This document shows positions 55,151 through 63,989 of a stretch of DNA of 64,000 bases, piece after piece; position 1 is the stretch's first letter; every line of letters starts with the position of its first letter. Made by a program: the position numbers and the translations under genes. This DNA comes from Legionella gresilensis (GTDB lineage: Bacteria; Pseudomonadota; Gammaproteobacteria; Legionellales; Legionellaceae), in assembly GCF_900639865.1 (NCBI RefSeq), contig NZ_CAAAHX010000015.1, forward strand, positions 1 to 64,000, written 5' to 3'. The notes below the pieces were generated by a model. That model saw only the letters and a program-made list of their open reading frames with translations, did no database searches and was not told the origin of the DNA.

Positions 55151-55171
55151 TGTTGTGATCCCTATTATTAT

Positions 55172-56482
55172 TTAACAGAAATAAATTCCTTGAAATTCCT
55201 GGATTAATTGACTCGCATCTATCGCTATATATTCTGCAGGCTCATCTGTTGCTAATGCTCGATAAATAAGCCGAGCAACTTGTTGCATTTGTTCCTCTTG
55301 CATACCTCGGCGAGTCAGCTCTGTAGTGGCTAATCTTATTCCTTGTACAGGTTTATCATCACCAGGTATTGAAACGTGATTGACGATGATATTGCATGCT
55401 TCTAAGCGACAAGCAGCACTAAATCCACCACCATATTTTTCAACGTTAATTAAAACTTGATGTGTTTCGGTGTAATTTTTTTCTTTAGCAAAAACAGAAA
55501 TGCCACACTCATCCAAATGAGTGGCTAAAGCTTTCGCATTACATAGAACTTGATTCATATAAGCTTCGCCATATTGGTGCAGCTCTAAGGCAGTTAGTGT
55601 CAGTGCTGCTACTCTATTTAATTGGTAAGTGCCTACGAAATTAGGAAAAACTGTTGTTGCTATTGGCGTAGTTAATTTCTCATCATCCCACAGCAATAAT
55701 CCACCTTGCGGGCCGCTAAATGTTTTTCCAGTAGAACCACTAACTATTGTCACACCTTGTTTAAACGGATTGGTAAAGCATTTACCCGCAATTAAACCAA
55801 GCTCATGCGCCGCATCGTAAAAAATGCGAGTATTATATTTTTTGGCAATGGCGCAAATTTCTTTTATTGGTTGTTCAAATAGGCAAATTGAAAAACCTAA
55901 GGTTATTAATTGAGGTCGATAACGACAAACTAAATATTCAAATCGTTCCAAATCAATTATTAAATGATTAGGCAGAAAAGGCATTGGTATAATGTTTAAG
56001 TCTAACAAACCGGGCATGCTTTGTTTGCAATTACTAGAATCACCGCCATGCTTAGGCATGACGGTAATTAGAGTATCATTAGGTTTTGTCAGAACAGAAT
56101 ATACCACTTGGCAGGCTTGTGTTCCTCCTAATAATCTATGTTCACAATAATGACATCCAAATAAGTTAGTCATTAGAACATGACAAATTGACTCAAGTTG
56201 ATCGATATATTTACTCGCCATAAAATAGCGATTTTGTCTACCAATATGCCCACCTGCAGTGCGCATGCTTAAATCGCAGGCAAGGACTGATTGGGCAACT
56301 CGACTCATAGGGCTTTCAGCTGCAACAAGATTGATACATTGTTCTGTTCGCCACCCATTATTTTTTTTGATTATGCTTACAATTAGCTCTTTCATACTTT
56401 CATAGGACTCACAATGTAGTAAGTCACGTTGAGCCCTAAGAAATGAAGCAGGGTCATGGACAGTTTGATTCATTTTAAACAT
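55172..56482 (-). CDS. SHMT-like PLP enzyme
   Basis: About 436 residues of the serine hydroxymethyltransferase fold: INLVAAESPMS (equivalent to NLIASEN), HRLLGGTQACQ, FYDAAHELGLIAG (Asp and His at PLP), and SGSTGKTFSGPQGGLLL with Schiff-base Lys about 253. The usual SHMT THKTLRGPRGG text is altered, and many positions differ from housekeeping GlyA, so a specialised aldolase, racemase or hydroxymethyl transfer on another amino acid is likely. The start is either ATG 56482 (GAGG 9 nt upstream, overlapping the preceding gene by 8 nt) or ATG 56473. It is tightly coupled to the upstream oxygenase/halogenase gene. Confidence 0.75.
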   Translation of the reverse strand: MFKMNQTVHDPASFLRAQRDLLHCESYESMKELIVSIIKKNNGWRTEQCINLVAAESPMSRVAQSVLACDLSMRTAGGHIGRQNRYFMASKYIDQLESICHVLMTNLFGCHYCEHRLLGGTQACQVVYSVLTKPNDTLITVMPKHGGDSSNCKQSMPGLLDLNIIPMPFLPNHLIIDLERFEYLVCRYRPQLITLGFSICLFEQPIKEICAIAKKYNTRIFYDAAHELGLIAGKCFTNPFKQGVTIVSGSTGKTFSGPQGGLLLWDDEKLTTPIATTVFPNFVGTYQLNRVAALTLTALELHQYGEAYMNQVLCNAKALATHLDECGISVFAKEKNYTETHQVLINVEKYGGGFSAACRLEACNIIVNHVSIPGDDKPVQGIRLATTELTRRGMQEEQMQQVARLIYRALATDEPAEYIAIDASQLIQEFQGIYFC

Positions 56483-57233
56483 GCTGTGCAGCCTCAGCAT
56501 TAACATTATCCCACCAACGATCATCAACAGTGAGAAATGGATTTGCCTGATCGCGAATACTAGCCCAGGTCATATTAAGCATGATACGCGTAGCGTTATA
56601 CCTTAAAGGTAAAGTGCGATGTAAAGTGGTATCAGCTTTTAATAAGTACACATCACCTGGTACAAATGAATAAGTGTTAATTGGATTATCACAAAAATAC
56701 TGATGAACATCAGGAGATTCCTTATCCCAGCTAGTATGCGGTACACACTGGAGCATACCGCCACAATCCACAGGTGGCATTTCAACAATCCAAATTAAGG
56801 CAAAACTATAATCCCCCCAATGCCAGCCGTGAGTATCACCGCTAAATTCCTGCTTAGTAATGACGAATTTTTCATCTTCTTTTACATCGATTAATAATCT
56901 TTCTTGGGTAACTTTCTCCAAAAACATTAACAAATTAGCAGACTCTCTAATTTGTTTAATTATCATGCTGTGTTCTTCAATTAATTCACTGCGTACAACA
57001 CTTAAATATCGTGGCGTATTATCAGTAGTCTTTAAGAGAAGATCGCGACGTTCAGCGTACTTTTCTAATAAATTATATATTTCATTATGAACCTTTTGCT
57101 TGAGCTTTTCGCTAACAATATTAGGAATTTTAACCATACCTTGGCGAGAGAATTGTTCACGCAATGCGCGAATTTTCTTTTCTGTAAATACTGAGTTTGC
57201 GTGTAAAGAAATTGTATCGTTTATTGTATTCAT
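56475..57233 (-). CDS. Fe(II)/2-oxoglutarate enzyme with H-x-G motif, BesD-like amino-acid halogenase candidate
   Basis: A 252-residue protein of the 2OG/Fe(II) fold. The metal site reads GDTHGWHWGDY: His138-Trp-Gly140 where hydroxylases have His-x-Asp. The distal ligand is His205 in DTTLHRTLPL, and TRIMLNMTW follows with the Arg expected to bind 2-oxoglutarate. As I recall, BesD, the lysine 4-chlorinase of Streptomyces cattleya, uses His137, Gly139 and His204, the same spacing shifted by one, and its Gly leaves room for chloride. CGGMLQCVPHTSWDKESP is also family-like. The neighbours are an SHMT-like enzyme and a LysE-type exporter, with a divergent LysR gene. AAAGGA precedes the ATG. Free amino acid halogenation is inferred; the substrate is unknown. 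Confidence 0.8.
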   Translation of the reverse strand: MNTINDTISLHANSVFTEKKIRALREQFSRQGMVKIPNIVSEKLKQKVHNEIYNLLEKYAERRDLLLKTTDNTPRYLSVVRSELIEEHSMIIKQIRESANLLMFLEKVTQERLLIDVKEDEKFVITKQEFSGDTHGWHWGDYSFALIWIVEMPPVDCGGMLQCVPHTSWDKESPDVHQYFCDNPINTYSFVPGDVYLLKADTTLHRTLPLRYNATRIMLNMTWASIRDQANPFLTVDDRWWDNVNAEAAQHV

Positions 57234-57312
57234 GTTTAGTCCTTTAGTTATGTTTCCGACATCATTCTTTCATTATTTCTTTGTAGCAATCAATCCCATA
57301 TTTCTGTAATAT

Positions 57313-57334
57313 ATTATTTCAAAAATGAAATAAT
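57313..57334. promoter_or_regulatory. likely LysR operator in the divergent promoter region
   Basis: A perfect inverted repeat ATTATTTCA-AAAA-TGAAATAAT, 9 nt before the LysR start codon and about 80 bp before the halogenase start. Dyads of this kind with a short A/T centre are typical LysR-family sites. Confidence 0.6.
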
Positions 57335-57342
57335 TAGTTGTC

Positions 57343-58245
57343 GTGTTATCAGATATAGAAGTATTCTTACAAGTCGTAGACAGCAATAGCTTTTATAAAG
57401 CAGCCAATGTATTAAAAATTTCTCCCGCCTCAGTGACGCGAAAAGTAGCGAACCTTGAACAAGAACTTGGAGTCACTCTGTTAAATCGAAATACGAGAAG
57501 ATTTTCGTTAACAAAATACGGTGATTATTGCTACAAACATTGTCAAAATATTTCTAAAATCCTTGCGGAATTAAGAAGTGATATTGCTAATAAAATAAAG
57601 GAACCTTCTGGATTAATTAATCTCTCTGTTTCAGTCTATTCAGGTTACCTTGAATTGTTACCTATAATTGCTAGATTTTTAGAACTTTATCCTCAAGTTA
57701 CAATTCAATTTGTGAAGAGCAATATTTTTCCTGATTTAATTGATGATTCGTATGATATTTATTTTCGTTATAAAGAGATAAATACACGTACTTTACAGTC
57801 GAAAAAATTAATTGAACATCAAATGATATGTTGTGCTACACCAAACTATTTAAAACGTCATGGTATTCCAAAAAAACCTGATAACTTAAAGAGCCACAAT
57901 TGTATCATCCATCAAATAAATTTATATGAAGGCGATTGTTGGTTTTTTCAGCAACAAGATAAAGACTATTCTATTTCTGTAAGTGGCAATCTACGTCTTA
58001 ATAACTCAGCTTTGGTGTTAGAAGCAGTGTTACAAGGCGTAGGTATTGCTTTTCTGCCCAGCTATTTTTGTCAAAAATTTATTGATTGTGGTGAGCTTAT
58101 TGAAGTTATGGCAGACTTTCGATCCATACCATTGGCAGTATGGATGGTGTATCCCAGACCAAAATTTCTCGCTTTAAAAAATCGTGTTTTCGTAGATTTT
58201 ATATTAGATGCTTATCATTTTAATGCAAATAGCAGCAAAAAATAG
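57343..58245 (+). CDS. LysR-family transcriptional regulator
   Basis: A 300-residue LysR-type regulator. The N-terminal winged helix is typical (FLQVVDSNSFYKAANVLKIS, PASVTRKVANLEQELGVTLL, NRNTRRFSLTKYG). The effector-binding domain follows (GLINLSVSVYSGYLELLPII). It starts with GTG at 57343. It is divergent from the halogenase/SHMT/LysE run, with a perfect dyad between them, so it very probably controls that run and itself. The inducer is likely the substrate amino acid or the product; this is inference. Confidence 0.9.
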   Translation: MLSDIEVFLQVVDSNSFYKAANVLKISPASVTRKVANLEQELGVTLLNRNTRRFSLTKYGDYCYKHCQNISKILAELRSDIANKIKEPSGLINLSVSVYSGYLELLPIIARFLELYPQVTIQFVKSNIFPDLIDDSYDIYFRYKEINTRTLQSKKLIEHQMICCATPNYLKRHGIPKKPDNLKSHNCIIHQINLYEGDCWFFQQQDKDYSISVSGNLRLNNSALVLEAVLQGVGIAFLPSYFCQKFIDCGELIEVMADFRSIPLAVWMVYPRPKFLALKNRVFVDFILDAYHFNANSSKK

Positions 58246-58335
58246 CTACTTAAAATTTAGATACAAAAATTTGCAGCATTCTCATAAAAAATTAAATTAA
58301 GCTTTCAGTTAAACTTATTTATTGTATTGCTGACT

Positions 58336-59898
58336 TCAGGGGAGGCTTGGTTTTGATTCCGGCAGATCGTTTTCTTGCATAGGCGGTTCATTTTGCATAG
58401 CCATAATAGTATTTTTATGAAATTGAGTAAAAATAGCCCCTGCCATTTTTTGGTCGAAAGTTCCTAGCAGCTCTTCAGAAGAAGCGTAAAAGAGGGTTAC
58501 AAAAAAAGATTTAATTTGTTGCCAACAGCTATTTTCTTTAGGGTTTGCGGTTTTAGATAAAAGTTCAGTTTTACGGCTTACAAATTCATCATAAAGGGTG
58601 ATTAATTTTTTTTGTGGCGTTAGCACGAAAGACGGGCCAACTATAATGCCTATCATCTTATCAATAGCGGACTCTTGACCTTCCGAATTATATTTATTTT
58701 GATGTTTTTTTAGCAGCTTTAGCAAATCAGATAACAACTTTTCCGCTGTTTTATCATCGACTTGTACAATAATTTTCAATCTTAAATAATGCTTAATAAT
58801 TTCATCTTGTTTATTCTCATGGGCTTTTAAATCTCTTATTTCTGCTGCATTAAAATTAGGGTTTTTTCTGTAGCTAATTAATACAGCTGCTAAAAATTTT
58901 TCTGTCTCACCTTGATGGCTTATATCGGTTAACGAGTCTATGCTAGATGTATTAAAAAGGTCTTGAATATAAGGAGGAAGTTGACTAAAGGTAGTACTAC
59001 TTATAATAGATTGTTCTTGATATTCCTTAAGTGGATGATAAATAGTCCTTAAAGCAGCTATTTTATCAACCAATAAAAGATCAATATTCGGTTTTCTAAA
59101 AGACCTTATATCTTTAAATGTTGTACCGTTTGCTTGTAAAATCTTTTCAAGATCTTTTTTATCAATAGGTAAATAACCTAGGGTGCCAGCAATATCGTCC
59201 CTAGCTGCCCAGTCGTCCGCCTCAGCCTCAGATAAGGCATCACCAAAATCTATCAAATGGAGATTACCGAATTCATCGATTAAAATATTATCGGGTTTAA
59301 TATCTCTATGAACATATCTTTTTCCAGTACGAGATGCTTTCCCACTGTGTAAATTATCTACTTTAATCAATAAGTGAATTGCTAAATCTAAGCGCTTATC
59401 TTCTGAAAATTGCCCTAATTCATCAGTAAGCGTTTTTCCTAAATATCTTATTTCTTGATAAATCTTATCCTGAGGTCCATTAGAACCATTCTCATTAACG
59501 AATACTAAATCAGATGTCGCGATACCAAGATCCAAATTAGTTCGAGCTTCTCGCTTTAATTTTTCCAAAGCTGCTTCACATTCTTTACGACTTTTAGTAG
59601 GGGCAACTGTATGAATTTTTACTAAGCCTGTTGTTTTTTCAGTTATTCCCTCAAAAGATTTTATCTTTCCAAAAGCCCCTCTTCTTCTAAAGGCATATTT
59701 ATCAGTTTTAGCAGACAACCTAATAATACCCTGTGAAGTTTTTAAATAAGAGGCATCAATATCCACTTTCTCTTTACCTTTATGGCTTTTCTTAGATAAC
59801 TTATTACTATCAGGATGCTTTTTAAAAAAATTAAGCGCATAGGTAAGTTGATTTTTAGAAGATGAGGTTTTTTTTGAAAATTCTTTATTCCTTGGCAT
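58336..59898 (-). CDS. eukaryotic-type Ser/Thr protein kinase, effector candidate
   Basis: A 520-residue protein with a kinase domain in residues about 50-250: glycine loop RRRGAFGKIKS, a Lys in GLVKIHT, catalytic HRDIKPDN (His197-Asn204), DFG (217-219) and GTLGYLPIDKKD in the activation region. No membrane helix or PASTA domain is present, unlike housekeeping bacterial kinases, so the layout is like Legionella LegK-type secreted kinases. The C-terminal 270 residues have no recognised family and end in a Pro/Glu-rich tail (EPPMQENDLPESKPSLP). A host target is inferred. Confidence 0.8.
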   Translation of the reverse strand: MPRNKEFSKKTSSSKNQLTYALNFFKKHPDSNKLSKKSHKGKEKVDIDASYLKTSQGIIRLSAKTDKYAFRRRGAFGKIKSFEGITEKTTGLVKIHTVAPTKSRKECEAALEKLKREARTNLDLGIATSDLVFVNENGSNGPQDKIYQEIRYLGKTLTDELGQFSEDKRLDLAIHLLIKVDNLHSGKASRTGKRYVHRDIKPDNILIDEFGNLHLIDFGDALSEAEADDWAARDDIAGTLGYLPIDKKDLEKILQANGTTFKDIRSFRKPNIDLLLVDKIAALRTIYHPLKEYQEQSIISSTTFSQLPPYIQDLFNTSSIDSLTDISHQGETEKFLAAVLISYRKNPNFNAAEIRDLKAHENKQDEIIKHYLRLKIIVQVDDKTAEKLLSDLLKLLKKHQNKYNSEGQESAIDKMIGIIVGPSFVLTPQKKLITLYDEFVSRKTELLSKTANPKENSCWQQIKSFFVTLFYASSEELLGTFDQKMAGAIFTQFHKNTIMAMQNEPPMQENDLPESKPSLP

Positions 59899-60103
59899 AG
59901 CTATTTTGTTAAATATTTGTACATTAAGATAAATTATAACACATACAGCGCCTTAAATATGCTATTTAGTGATATTTAAATACCTATAAGTCTTAACATT
60001 ATTTTATGCTTAGGTTATGCCTTCTGTATGAAAAAGTGAGTTATGCTACGCTGCGACAAGGCTAAGCTTGCAGATTTAATTGTCTAAATAAATACTTTTA
60101 ATA
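59899..60103. other. intergenic stretch
   Basis: Nothing recognisable between the kinase and permease genes, both on the minus strand. It holds the kinase promoter. Confidence 0.25.
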
Positions 60104-61033
60104 CTAAAATGAGGTTGTGATAGGTTGCATAAAGTAAATAATTAAAGGCAGAGATAAGAAAGAGGAAACTGTGCCTAGCATAACTAACCCAGAACTTTCA
60201 GCTTGATACGTATTGAATTCAAAAGCTAAGATAGATTGCATCACGGCAGTGGGGAGAGAAGCAAGAATGACACCCATCGTTAAGAGGTTAGGCTCTATAT
60301 TGAATAGATAAAATAAATAAAAAGCGACTAAAGGGTGCAAAATTAATTTAATAAAGACTGGAACAATAAGAGCAAATAAATTTCTAACTTTAAATATAAC
60401 AAGCATCTGCCCAATACCTATTAATGCACAAGGTATACCTGCTTCACCAATTAACTGAGTAGTCTTTAAAACAAAATTAGGAGGATGCAAATTAGTATAA
60501 GAAATTAAAATTCCTGCTGCAGCGCCATATAATAAAGGATTTCTAACAATTCTTAGTAGCGTCTGCAAAAAAGCTCTTTGCGTGCCAAATTTGTTTCTTT
60601 CTAAAATAATAATTGCCAAAGAAAAGGGTATTAATGTTAATAGAGTAGATAAAGCAGCAGTAATTACCCCCACTTGTCGAAACAAAATAAATAAAATAGG
60701 AATCCCAATGAAACCACTGTTTGGGAATACGGAGCCTAAACTGGCTAAAGCAGCCAAGTTTACATTTTTTGTTTTATAAAAAACATAACTAAAAATAGGA
60801 ATATATAAGCCTAACATAGATAAAATAAATGCAATAGAATAGTTCTCATAGCTACTAAAAGTAATAGATGTTGTGGCAAATGATGAAAATAAAAGTGCAG
60901 GAATCCCTAGATAATAAGCAAATTTATTAAGTACTTTATATCCTTCCGAACCTAATATTTTGCTTTTTTCTATAATTAAGCCACTTAAAATAATAAGAAT
61001 AAAAGGCAGTAACTCCAAAATAACAGAATACAT
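60104..61033 (-). CDS. AEC-family permease
   Basis: A 309-residue membrane protein with about ten helices in two halves. The opening LLPFILIILSGLIIEKSKIL and FPNSGFIGIPIL (conserved N-x-G-F-x-G-x-P) identify the auxin-efflux-carrier family, which moves small organic acids such as malonate or malate. AAGGAG precedes the ATG. It is divergent from the ThDP enzyme gene (67 nt between starts), and the two may act on the same 2-oxo acid or acid metabolite. The substrate is unknown. Confidence 0.85.
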   Translation of the reverse strand: MYSVILELLPFILIILSGLIIEKSKILGSEGYKVLNKFAYYLGIPALLFSSFATTSITFSSYENYSIAFILSMLGLYIPIFSYVFYKTKNVNLAALASLGSVFPNSGFIGIPILFILFRQVGVITAALSTLLTLIPFSLAIIILERNKFGTQRAFLQTLLRIVRNPLLYGAAAGILISYTNLHPPNFVLKTTQLIGEAGIPCALIGIGQMLVIFKVRNLFALIVPVFIKLILHPLVAFYLFYLFNIEPNLLTMGVILASLPTAVMQSILAFEFNTYQAESSGLVMLGTVSSFLSLPLIIYFMQPITTSF

Positions 61034-61100
61034 ATTCTCCTTTTTAGACTCAGGTTAACTCTAGCTATACTAATAGTATTATTACTATAAATTTTCTTCT

Positions 61101-62729
61101 ATGAATATTGCAGAGCATATTTGTAATTATTTAGCACTATATCAAGTTCGCTATATCTTTGGATACCCAGGCGCTGCAATTTTACCGCTTATGGACGCAA
61201 TAAATAAACATCCTTCACTTGAATGGGTTTTGATGCGAAGTGAGTCCACTGCTGCATTAGCTGCTTCAGCACAGGGTAAATTAACTAAAAAATTAAGCGT
61301 ATGTGCCTCTACTTGTGGGCCAGGCGTAACTAATTTGTTAACAGGGTTGCTTGATGCACAATTGGATCATTCACCTGTCCTAGTCCTTTCAGGTTTACCT
61401 ATTACCAATAAGCATAGCTTAGGTCATTTTCAGAGCGTTGATCAGCTAAAATTAACAGATGCTTGCTGCGGTTTTAATGCGATTTGCGAGCACCCCGCTC
61501 AAGTTCCTCAATTATTACAAACTGCAGTGGGCTATATAATGCGTTATAACCGCCCTGCTCACTTAGCTATTACGCCAGACCTACAACTTACCAAATTAAC
61601 TCGATCAGAATTGAAATCGGCACGTTTACATTACCAACATTTACATCGCAATATACAGCTTTACCGCCCACCCGAAATGGCTTTGGATGTCGTTGCAAAC
61701 ACAATAAATTCTTTTAAGAAAATAGTTATTGGCGTAGGCGCTCGGGCTTATGGTGCAGGTAAAGACATTGAAAGTTTTGCTGAGAAAATTTGTGCACCCA
61801 TGATTAGTACATTTGCTGGTAAAGGAGTAATTCGCGAAGATCATCCTCTTTATCTTGGCATTCTAGGCTTATTTGGCGCGCCTGCAAATAGATTGGCTTT
61901 AGAGGGTATAAGAGAAGCGGAAGTGATTATTACCTTTGGCGTTGACGATCTTATTTATTTATTAACAGATAAAGATGTTGATCAAACTCGCGAATTAATA
62001 CAGTGTGAACCTAATTTTTCCTTATTAGATTATCAATTTATTAATAAGAGAATGTTATTAGGCGATATCGCTGAGATTGCCTCAGGGCTAGCAACTAAAG
62101 TAAAGTCTCATTCAACAATTAGCGGTAAAAAAAGCCAGCATTCCTCACCACCATCTAAAGTAAAGAAAAAATCAACTTATGTTTCACAAGAATTATTTTT
62201 TAATAAGCTTAATAATTTTATTGATACTCAAAAAACAATCATAGCGCTAGATATTGGTGATTCTACTGTTTGGGCGACAAAATGCTTAAAACTAAATCAA
62301 CGCCAGTCTGTTTTAGTAAGTAACCGATTAGGCGTTATGGGTTTTTGCTTACCTGCTTTAATTGCCGCAAAATTAACTAAACCTGATGCAAGAGTTGTAG
62401 GAATTATTGGAGATGGCGCATTACAAATGGTATTAGCTGATTTACTCACTGCTACCCAATGTAACTTAAACATTATAATCATTGTTTTCTGCAATAATGT
62501 ATTACAACGGGTGGCGGCACAGCAAAAGGAAAAATATGGCGTAGATTTAGTTAATCCTGACTATTATTCTTTAGCCAAGAGTTGCCATATTACTGGTATA
62601 GATATTAATAATAATAATGAAATAGAGGAAAAACTAAATGAAGCTTTTTCTATTGCTAAAGGGCCAATATTAGTGGCTGTTTATACCGACCCCAATGTCT
62701 TTGCGCCGATGAGTCAATGGAATAATTAA
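61101..62729 (+). CDS. acetolactate-synthase-like ThDP enzyme
   Basis: A 542-residue enzyme with the three-domain build of the acetolactate synthase/pyruvate oxidase family. The Pyr domain has GYPGAAILPLMDAI and catalytic Glu48 (RSESTAALAAS). The middle domain has IVIGVGARAYGAGKDIESFA. The PP domain has the ThDP motif from GDGALQMV (Asp438) to FCNN. A basic Ser-rich linker (HSTISGKKSQHSSPPSKVKK) joins the last two. No regulatory small subunit lies next to it, so it is likely a catabolic or specialised decarboxylase-ligase rather than the branched-chain pathway enzyme. No clear ribosome-binding site is seen. Confidence 0.8.
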   Translation: MNIAEHICNYLALYQVRYIFGYPGAAILPLMDAINKHPSLEWVLMRSESTAALAASAQGKLTKKLSVCASTCGPGVTNLLTGLLDAQLDHSPVLVLSGLPITNKHSLGHFQSVDQLKLTDACCGFNAICEHPAQVPQLLQTAVGYIMRYNRPAHLAITPDLQLTKLTRSELKSARLHYQHLHRNIQLYRPPEMALDVVANTINSFKKIVIGVGARAYGAGKDIESFAEKICAPMISTFAGKGVIREDHPLYLGILGLFGAPANRLALEGIREAEVIITFGVDDLIYLLTDKDVDQTRELIQCEPNFSLLDYQFINKRMLLGDIAEIASGLATKVKSHSTISGKKSQHSSPPSKVKKKSTYVSQELFFNKLNNFIDTQKTIIALDIGDSTVWATKCLKLNQRQSVLVSNRLGVMGFCLPALIAAKLTKPDARVVGIIGDGALQMVLADLLTATQCNLNIIIIVFCNNVLQRVAAQQKEKYGVDLVNPDYYSLAKSCHITGIDINNNNEIEEKLNEAFSIAKGPILVAVYTDPNVFAPMSQWNN

Positions 62730-62779
62730 TTGGATTATAAGAACCTTGATTACGCTGCGCTTTATTAAGGCTACATTAG

Positions 62780-63388
62780 CTAGATTATTGTTAAAGAGAC
62801 TTGATCGGCAACGTTTTCGTGGCTTGTTAAATTAAAAAAAGCTTCCCCCAATTCTTGTTTGATCCCTAATAAATCTTTATTAATCCGTGATTGATACGTT
62901 GAAAAAATCGCCATTAATTTTTCACACATTGTTTTACAATAATGATCTTGACTTAAGGAGGGTTTAAAGCCTAAAGAACTATAAGTAGATAATGTTTCAG
63001 CATGCAAAGTATCTAAAACACCAAAGTGAATACGTTTTACTCCTAAATCATTAATAAGATGAGAGCAACATGATTCATCTTCTGCGCGATATTTCAAATT
63101 CTTTATGCAAGGCGATAAAGTAATAATAAATACCGCATCACTTGATGGTTCACCATATTCGTCTTTAAATTGATAATAAGCATTACGTTCAGCATGACGC
63201 CAATAGTTGCCATTGCGGCTACTAGTAGCAAATACTTTTTTATCACCATCTAATAAACAACAAGCAACGATTCCGGTATCTGGATTATTTATCCATGTAT
63301 TTTTTAGATAAAATATTGTTTCTTTAAGCATGGTATCTAGTACATCCAGTGATTGGTTATTAGAAGGCTTAAATTGTAACATCATATT
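62780..63388 (-). CDS. cytidine/dCMP-deaminase-like protein
   Basis: About 202 residues from the ATG at 63388, which clears the preceding gene; a start at 63421 would overlap it by 32 nt. The deaminase site is His64-Ala-Glu66 (WRHAERNAYY) and SPC (Cys93) with a second Cys only at 106/107 (AEDESCC), so the usual P-C-x-x-C spacing is widened by an insert. ACCLLDGDKKVFATSSRNGN is the expected N-terminal strand pair. The C-terminal 80 residues are helical. It could act on a free pyrimidine nucleotide, tRNA or another amine. It is coupled to the acetyltransferase gene. Confidence 0.65.
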   Translation of the reverse strand, partial: NMMLQFKPSNNQSLDVLDTMLKETIFYLKNTWINNPDTGIVACCLLDGDKKVFATSSRNGNYWRHAERNAYYQFKDEYGEPSSDAVFIITLSPCIKNLKYRAEDESCCSHLINDLGVKRIHFGVLDTLHAETLSTYSSLGFKPSLSQDHYCKTMCEKLMAIFSTYQSRINKDLLGIKQELGEAFFNLTSHENVADQVSLTII

Positions 63389-63389
63389 C

Positions 63390-63989
63390 TCACTTAAATT
63401 GATAACTCTGCTTGAATTCAATACGCTTTTTTAATTTATCCTTGATCTCAGGCCATTCGCTTTTTAACATACTAAATAAAACAGTATCAGTCAGCTGGCC
63501 ACTATGATTAATCATATGTTCGCGTAAATATCCTTCCTCTTTCGCACCTAAAGCCAAAATAGCTTGATAGGAACGTTGATTATTAGGGTCAGTGCTAATT
63601 TCAACTCTATTTATACCCCACTTATCAAAGGCTTGACTTAACATCATCATTTTTGCTTCAGGGTTAATTACCGTACCCCACACCGCCTTAATATGCCAGC
63701 TAAATCCTAAGGCTAAGCGTTGGTGAAATAAATTAATATCATAATAAGCTGTACAACCTAATACAGCATTATTATCTTTCCGGCGTACAACATAAGTTAT
63801 TTGCTTGCCTTGTTCTTGGTTGGCAAGACAATCCTCAAACCATTTATGAAAATTAGAGCCAGCAGCAGAAATGGGCATAAACTGCCAGATTGACTTATCA
63901 TTTGCTGCGTATTGTAAATCCTTTTTATGAAAGACAGAGATAGATTCTAAATAAATAACGCTGCCCGTTAATGTATCTTGAGTTAACAT
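63390..63989 (-). CDS. GNAT-family N-acetyltransferase (RimJ/RimL type)
   Basis: A 199-residue acetyltransferase of the RimJ/RimL group: TYVVRRKDNNAVLGCTAYYD, GFSWHIKAVWGTVINPEAKM, WGINRVEISTDPNNQRSYQA, and ILALGAKEEGYLREHM at the acetyl-CoA-binding end. It transfers acetyl from acetyl-CoA to an amine of a protein, peptide or metabolite. One nucleotide separates its stop from the downstream deaminase start, so the two are cotranscribed. The ATG at 63989 lies close to the window edge. Confidence 0.8.
   Translation of the reverse strand: MLTQDTLTGSVIYLESISVFHKKDLQYAANDKSIWQFMPISAAGSNFHKWFEDCLANQEQGKQITYVVRRKDNNAVLGCTAYYDINLFHQRLALGFSWHIKAVWGTVINPEAKMMMLSQAFDKWGINRVEISTDPNNQRSYQAILALGAKEEGYLREHMINHSGQLTDTVLFSMLKSEWPEIKDKLKKRIEFKQSYQFK

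Noticed and set aside
61101-62729. Branched-chain acetolactate synthase ilvB/ilvI
   Set aside because: There is no small subunit gene or other branched-chain genes nearby; the family is shared with several other decarboxylases.
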